Below, in pieces: positions 58,320 through 64,000 of a stretch of 64,000 nt of DNA (its first letter is position 1; each line of letters starts with the position of its first letter). The translations under genes and the position numbers were made by a program. The stretch is from Vitellaria paradoxa (Eukaryota; Streptophyta; Magnoliopsida; Ericales; Sapotaceae), in contig CM034240.1 of the NCBI GenBank assembly GCA_019916065.1, forward strand, positions 51,050,372 through 51,114,371, given 5' to 3'. The notes under the pieces were generated by a model that worked only from the letters and a program-made list of their open reading frames with translations, did no database searches and was not told the origin of the DNA.

Positions 58320-59490
58320 AAAGTAAAACGAGAAATGGACCTACAAGAGCACCAGCAAACCACCAGTTTTTTTCTTGATTTACTACACGAAATAAACAGT
58401 CAAACAAATGGAAAATTCACAGAAATCAACCAAAATCTTGAGTTCAAATCTTCGAATTTCACATAAAAGTAAAACGAGAAATGGTCCTACAAGAACACCA
58501 CAAAACCATCAGTTTTTTCTTGATTTACTGCTCGAAATAAACGGTCAAACGAACGGAAAATTCACAGAAAACAACCAAAATCTTGAGTTCAAATCTTTGA
58601 ATTTCTTGAAATCAAGAACGAAGGGGGCGACTATCAAATCGGAAACAATGAAAAAACTAAAACAATCTAAACTTATAGCTTTGTTGCGGTAATGGAGTTC
58701 ATGAGAGACAGTGAACGGATAAAAGTAAAACGAGAAATGGTCCTACAAGGATGCTACCAAACCATCAGTTTTTTCTTGATTTACCGCACGAAATAAACAG
58801 TCAAACGAATGGAAAATTCATAGAAATCAACCAAAATCTTGCGTTCAAATCTTCCAATTTCTTGAAATCAAGAACGAAGGAGGCGATTATCAAATCCGAA
58901 AAAACGAAAAACCTAAAACAACCTAAACTTACAGCTTCGTTGCCGTAATGGAGTTCATGAGAGACCGTGAACAGATAAAAGCAAAACGAGAAATGGTCCT
59001 ACAAGAACACCACCACACCCTCAGTTTTTTCTTGATTTACTGCTAGAAATAAACAGTCAAACGAACGGAAAATTCACAGAAAACAACCAAAATCCTGAGT
59101 TCAAATCTTCGAATTTCTTGAAATCAAGAACGAAGGAGGCGATTATCAAATCTGAAACAATGAAAACCTAGAACAATCTAAACTTATAGCTTTGTTGCGA
59201 TAATGGAGTTCATGAGAGACAGTGAACGGATTAAAGTAAAACGAGAAATGGTCCTACAAGAACACTACCAAACCATCAGTTTTTCTTGATTTACTGCTCG
59301 AAATAAAGAGTTAAGCGAACGGAAAATTCACAGAAATCAACCAAAATCTTGAGTTCAAATCTTCGAATTTCTTAAAATTAAGAACGAAAGAGGCAGTTGC
59401 CGAATCCGAAACAATGGAAAACCTAAAACAACTTAAACCTACAGCTTCTTTGAAGGTAATGGAGTTCACGAGAGACAGCGAATGGAATGC
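58320..59490 (-). repeat. Five tandem 255-bp repeats upstream of the zinc-finger gene (reiterated leader)
   Basis: The landmark AAAGTAAAACGAGAAATGG begins units at 58320, 58466, 58722, 58978 and 59233; the first is shortened to 146 bp. Read on the minus strand, each unit has a T-rich stretch ending CTTGTAG|GACC (splice-acceptor-like), a short exon-like part with ATGAACTCCATTAC, and a possible donor near AAGCTGTAAGTTTAGG. The outermost unit runs into CT-rich sequence (59460-59530) resembling a transcription start area. The array therefore looks like a leader exon plus intron module multiplied in the 5' UTR (inference). Confidence 0.75.
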
Positions 59491-60145
59491 GAGGGAGAGT
59501 CCTCCATTTTCATATCTCTTTCTTGCGGCGAAGAAAGCTCTTAGAAGCTCCGTCTAGAGAGAGCGGGAAAGAGAATGAACTGACTTTTAACAGATTTATA
59601 AATTGGTAGGGAATTGTAACCGGTAGACTCAACAGCGGCGTTCTCGTGCACGAGGGCTTGTAGATAGATTGCGGTGATGGAAGGTATTAGTGGGGATCAG
59701 CCGTTGGATGTAAACGTTGTTAATGTGAACGGTGCGTGATCATATGGCAAGTTGTGGCGGGAAATGCCGTGATGTTATGCCATTTGGGTTGAAGTAAGGT
59801 GGCAAAGTTAATCCAAATTTATTAATCCGCCTAATTAAACTTATAATAAATGAGTTTGATCTTGTTATTTTTACTAATTAGGTTGTAATTAAGTAATTTA
59901 TAAAATATCTATGTATATACGGATGCAATTAGACTAAAACAGATCCGTTAAAACACCTACACACCATGATTATGGGTAGGTATCTCATCACAGTGCACCA
60001 CCATTTAGCCAACGAGACCTTTCCAAAATCCTTTGATTGAAGAATGCTTGACCGAGATTCTTCACTAATGGGAGAGACAGAGAGAGAGGCATTTAATGCC
60101 CCGCATATCGAGGTAGAGCCACATATCATTGAATTATATATAAGA
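59491..60145. other. Presumed promoter region of the zinc-finger gene and spacer
   Basis: No coding frame was found. The part up to about 59760 is less A/T rich and may contain the minus-strand promoter. No definite TATA box was assigned. Confidence 0.45.
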
Positions 60146-60886
60146 ATGCTACGCTTACACCCGCCCGTTTACACTCTTTGTTACACCAGCACAAAACCAC
60201 GTCGTTTTGTTCTAAAAAAATGTGTTTGACGACCTGACACTCGCCGTCTCGAGGTCGACACAGGGTGGCGTTCGATGGAGGTGCGGCAGTTCGTGAATCG
60301 GTTTGTTGTAGTCGACCGATGGGATGAGTGCTCGTATCTCCGATGTAGACGGAAGTCTCCCAAATCGTCAATTTTTTACTCTGATTCTGCTTCGACAAAC
60401 AAGCTCCCATGGAGTTGCAGTAGAGCTCGAGGCCGCCTCTAGCGATCCATTGGAGACGACCGGTGACTAATCACCAGCGCTTTGCATAGGGAGTCCTTCA
60501 AGATTTCCGCCGACACCCTTGTCGAACAAGATCCTTTCGCTGGAGACACCGTTCTTCATCAAGATCCCGGCCAGCATGTGCCGAACTCGTTGCCGAGTTT
60601 TCAACGAACACCGCCCTGCCGCTTCAGCAGAGCAACTTTTCCTAGCGCTACAGGAATTCTAGCGCTTTCGACGAACAACTATTCCCTGATCTATGTGATT
60701 ATCTTCCTTTTAGCACTAGTGTTGATTGGGGAAGAACGCCTTCGACCAACACAACCCTGTCACCGACCTCGAACGACGAGTGACAAGTCGTCAAGCACAT
60801 TATTACTTTTTTTTATTTAGGACAAAATGACGTCGTTTTGTGCGAGTGTAATAAAAGGTGTAAACGAGCGGGTGTAAGCTTAGCAT
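60146..60886. mobile_element. Terminal-inverted-repeat element, GACGTC family copy 2 (741 bp)
   Basis: The left arm reads ATGCTACGCTTACACCCGCC through TTTACACTCTTTGTTACA to CACGTCGTTTTG. The right arm (about 60820-60886) is its reverse complement, containing GACGTCGTTTTG and ending TAAGCTTAGCAT. The arms match those of 16769-17406. The interior is markedly richer in G/C, with open but unrecognised frames (for example 60482-60820). The G/C-rich cargo between long inverted arms is the look of a Pack-type element. Confidence 0.72.
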
Positions 60887-61659
60887 TTCAGTTATAAAAA
60901 ATTATTGGATTACGTAGATATATGTAAATTCATAAAAATTTCACGGAAGTACAAGAAGTGCAAAATGTGTTAAGAGAATTTTAGAATTTTTTAGACAGTT
61001 ATTTATTTTCAAACAGCGATTGTAATCATACCAAATAACCCTATATATATATGCATAACAATCGCTCGTGCCTAAGGTACAGAAATATAATTTGGCGTGT
61101 AAATAATACAAATTTAAATTTATAAAGCAAACTTAATAAAAAAAATGTAAGATCATTAATCAAAGAGATTACGGTATAAAATTTTATTATTTATTACAAA
61201 TATTATCACATTTTTTAAAATATTAATTTAAAATCTTTTATATAAAAAGTGATGAATCAAGTCCGAGAGCTATCTGGGACATCAGTGTGGGAAAGAACAT
61301 AGTAGTCAGACTCCTCTGTAGGTCCTCCACTGTCTTCTCCTACCCACCCCCGACCCCCAAAATTAAAAATGATAATAATAATAATAATAATAATAATAAA
61401 TTAACCACTAACATTTCCATTAATAATTAGGAAAAATTAACATTAACCATAACCCGCTTTACCTCGCCCTTAACTTTATTGCTGTCCATCATTTTCAGCA
61501 GATCAAACATGAAATCACTCATACCCTGTTTCACAAATATCACAAAATTCAGGGGTGAAAAGATACAAACATAACAAACTCAAAATCCATATTCACCCCA
61601 TCTTTGCTTTCTTGATGATCAAGCAGGGTTCGCGAGCAAAGTGTGTTCGTGAGCAAAAT
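60887..61659. other. Intergenic spacer with (AAT)n microsatellite
   Basis: No gene was found. An (AAT)n tract lies at about 61371-61400. Confidence 0.6.
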
Positions 61660-62030
61660 GATAAAAATGTTGGAGCGTGGCAATCATATTTCGGCGGTGC
61701 ACAGCTTTCTATGAGGCAAGCTTTTTATGAGCCAACGCTCGGCGGTGCACAGCGTGGCAAATGTTTAACAACCAACACTTGGTAAAAAAACAAAGTAAAG
61801 CAAACCGACGCCCGTTTTGTCGAAAACGAAGCAGTTCCACCAACTCAGAAAAAAAGTGGGTTGGCCACTACTCTCCTCTTCGTTTCACACATCACGTTCT
61901 AATTTTATCTTATCAATGACGAATCTTAACACCGCCGTCGCCGTTGCATCACCTGTCTTTATCGACACGGCTACTCTGCGCTCGGTTCTCCCCTACAGAA
62001 GCACGGTCCGCCACTTCCAAAGCAATTTAA
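61660..62030 (+). pseudogene. 5' fragment of an ornithine cyclodeaminase / SARD4-like gene, copy 2
   Basis: It is collinear with 54525-54892, from AAAATGTTGG through the ATG at 61916 (TNLNTAVAVASPVFIDTATL, LPYRSTVRHFQS). It then stops abruptly at CACTTCCAAAGC and joins AATTTAATCAAATTAAAAAA, text also seen near 43801. A short internal duplication (GGTGCACAGC.., about 61693-61745) distinguishes it from copy 1. Only the first 35-40 codons of the gene remain. Confidence 0.62.
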
Positions 62031-62283
62031 TCAAATTAAAAAATCGAACACGTGAACAGTACTGGTGTATTCTCTTGGGTGGCTTTTGTGTTCTGTCATT
62101 CATATTTTCAATAAGTTGATGCTGCGTTTGAACTGTGCTGATGGGCTGCTTGCTCTTGTGATAATTTGCGGAGGATGATTCACTACGCAACGGAATTTTT
62201 AGACTATTTTCTTTTTTACTTTTACATAATTTGTTCACTAAGAAAAAAAAATTTAAGTTTCAAATTTTAAGACAATTGTAGAT

Positions 62284-63254
62284 TTGGAAAATCCTGTGTT
62301 GTGGTGTCAACCTTTTGTAGTTCTAACTTCTCTTCCTGGCACTAAATCAGGCAACGTACTTCTTCTATTGAGGATTATCTTGTTCACTGCTTGAAAATTA
62401 GAGTGGCTACACGTAATCTTTGGCAAAGTTCACCAGTGACAAATGTACAAAGTTTTCTTTTGTCCACGGCTTAGTTTCTCTTCCAACAGGTACCTTTCCT
62501 TTTTTTTTTTTTAATAATTATTGACATATAATTATTATCGTGACTAGAAAACTTCAAGTTTCATTTTCTTATTTATTTATTTATTTTTGCTGCCAGATTA
62601 TTTTTGCGCACAGAAAATCATTTGAAGCTGATGAATACGCTGCAATCAAGTCTATCTTTGATTCCTTTCAGAATAATGATAACAGTATGCATTTGTTCCG
62701 AAACCTTCCAGTCAAGTCAAATATTTTATCATTAAAATTCCGTTCGTAGGATTGTGCAGCATCCATGTGAATGAGCATGCCTTTTTCTTAACTTGTGTAG
62801 TCCAAAATTTTGCCAGTTTAAGTTTGATTCTTTTCCCTTTGATTACAGCATGATAACCTAAGGGCTGTGATTTCCCTTCTTGAATCATCAAGTCACAATG
62901 GATTGGCTTCCATGGTGGATTTGTTCGTCAAGCCATTGCTTGGAGAACTGTATCTTCCATGCTCACCTGCAGGTGAAAATATTTTCTTTTCTATTATACT
63001 GTGTTTAGGCATATAACTTTACTTTGAATGCTGACTAGTATGAGTTAGCTATCAGTTATTGATTATATTTAATATTTTGATCATCCATTTTTTTGTAGAT
63101 CTTGTACGCATTGTAGGCCATTCATGGTTACGAGTTGGGAGCTTACGTTATCATCTCTTAAATTACTTGTGATAATCTGGATCCTACTCTGAAGTACTCT
63201 TTCAAGTACTTGAAGTTGGTCGAAAAGATTTCTTTGCTTGAACTTGAAAATGAA
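62284..63254 (+). pseudogene. Midasin (MDN1)-like exon remnant
   Basis: Four exon-like blocks with splice borders can be read. 62284-62489 gives LENPVLWCQPFVVLTSLPGT and, after a frameshift, IEDYLVHCLKIRVATRNLWQ. From 62597 comes EADEYAAIKSIFDSFQ and LFRNLPVKS. 62849-62972 gives HDNLRAVISLLESSS and LFVKPLLGELYLPCSP. 63099-63254 gives WLRVGSLRYHLL and, after a frameshift, CDNLDPTLKYSFKYLKLVEK. The last segment resembles the DPAMKYSCKY..LEEKIS region of plant midasin, the giant AAA ATPase of 60S ribosome maturation (recalled; moderate certainty). Frameshifts and missing flanks show a pseudogene fragment. Confidence 0.5.
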
Positions 63255-64000
63255 GTATGTTTTGTCCAAGACTATCTCTATTTTAAAAGACCATGTGATG
63301 AAATTAGTGCTTATTGTGCATCTGATTCTTCTTGTTCCGCATTTTTATTTTTTTTTTTTTATTTTTTTGAGAATTGTAAAACCATTGTCTATCGTTTACT
63401 TATCAGTGTGTCATGGAATCAAAGTGGCTAAGAGGTGAAGTGTAGAACATTTATCTTGAAAAAAGGTTGAAAATTTTCAAGGAATAGGAAAGCATGTCAA
63501 GGAACCGAGTTACCTTTATATAAATTGAAGGCATCATGTTGTCTACTTCGTATAGGTGGATTTCTGATAGATTCAGATTTATGGATGCATCCGTCAATGA
63601 ATCTTTTACATTTATATATATATATATAGGAAAAAGAAAATCTGAAGGTGCGTGTTCATGCGTCATTTTGAAGTTGGGCTTTTTATGCATTAGGTTTTTG
63701 ATACGGAGCTGATGCTTCCCTGAGAGAGTTGAAATGGCTGCATAAAGGGATGTCTTTACATTTGTGAACCAAATTGGATTTCCTCCTTGAATGTTTCTAA
63801 CGAATTGATTTCCTCCTTGAATGTTTTTTTTTTTTTTTTGGTAATTACCTCGTTGAATGTTTCCAACGAACAACCCAGACAATTGAGGCACAATCCATTC
63901 CTTGAACGTTTCTAAAAGATTGAAGATTGAGTTTGGCAGAATGAAAAACTGTTTCTCAATGGAAACACTAGAATGGAAAACTGTATGAATTAGAATGTGG
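63255..64000. other. Region after the midasin-like exons, no gene supported
   Basis: It probably begins as the next intron (donor GTATGT at 63255). The text TTTCCTCCTTGAATGTTT occurs at about 63779 and 63809, with a third, more degenerate copy near 63850. An (AT)n run lies at about 63613-63629. Nothing else was recognised up to the window edge. Confidence 0.5.

Overview
The window is nuclear DNA from a flowering plant, most probably a eudicot. It is AT-rich, has GT-AG introns, and contains an intronless plant subtilase, plant Ty3/gypsy, Ty1/copia and PIF/Harbinger elements, small inverted-repeat elements, and debris of plant genes (PHD-finger, F-box/DUF295, ornithine-cyclodeaminase-like, midasin-like). 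No species is claimed. Only two protein-coding genes look intact: a secreted subtilase of the SBT1.4 type (3705-6062, +) and a four-exon zinc-finger protein of unknown function (56615-58223, -). Almost everything else is transposon sequence or gene wreckage.

Layout. 1-3650: AT-rich flank with a Tourist-like MITE and a foldback element just upstream of the subtilase TATA box. 3705-6062: the subtilase. 7.8-9.8 kb: a tandem duplication and a small non-autonomous LTR element. 12.3-15.3 kb: a two-gene PIF/Harbinger transposon (transposase, then Myb/SANT-like protein), both genes broken. 16.8-17.4 kb: a terminal-inverted-repeat element whose relative lies at 60.1-60.9 kb. 18.0-31.9 kb: a decayed PHD-finger gene (MMD1/At1g33420-like), fused to gypsy LTR-like and integrase sequence and amplified as a tandem array with a 1,688-bp period. 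A 91-bp SINE and a 3.5-kb LTR-type insertion have since landed in the array. 31.9-36.6 kb: the gag-protease-RT-RNase H part of a gypsy element on the minus strand, with integrase missing. 36.6-47.4 kb: very AT-rich DNA with a 2.3-kb inverted-repeat element carrying a gene-like exon, a hAT-type MITE, a 128-bp poly(A) retroposon with 13-bp target duplications, and several direct repeats. 47.5-48.7 kb: a frameshifted F-box/DUF295 gene. 49.4-54.3 kb: LTR-type leader sequence and a decayed intron-containing transposon protein. 54.5-55.1 and 61.7-62.0 kb: two copies of the 5' end of an ornithine-cyclodeaminase/SARD4-like gene. 55.7-56.1 kb: a copia gag/protease relic. 56.6-59.5 kb: the zinc-finger gene and, upstream of it, five tandem copies of what looks like its own untranslated leader. 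62.3-63.3 kb: midasin-like exons with frameshifts.

The two intact genes show no functional link. The notable biology lies in the mobile sequence: repeated capture or duplication of host-gene pieces, several insertions that can be dated relative to each other, and a reiterated leader module in front of a conserved-looking gene. Assignments rest on reading the translations and motifs by eye. No database search was possible.
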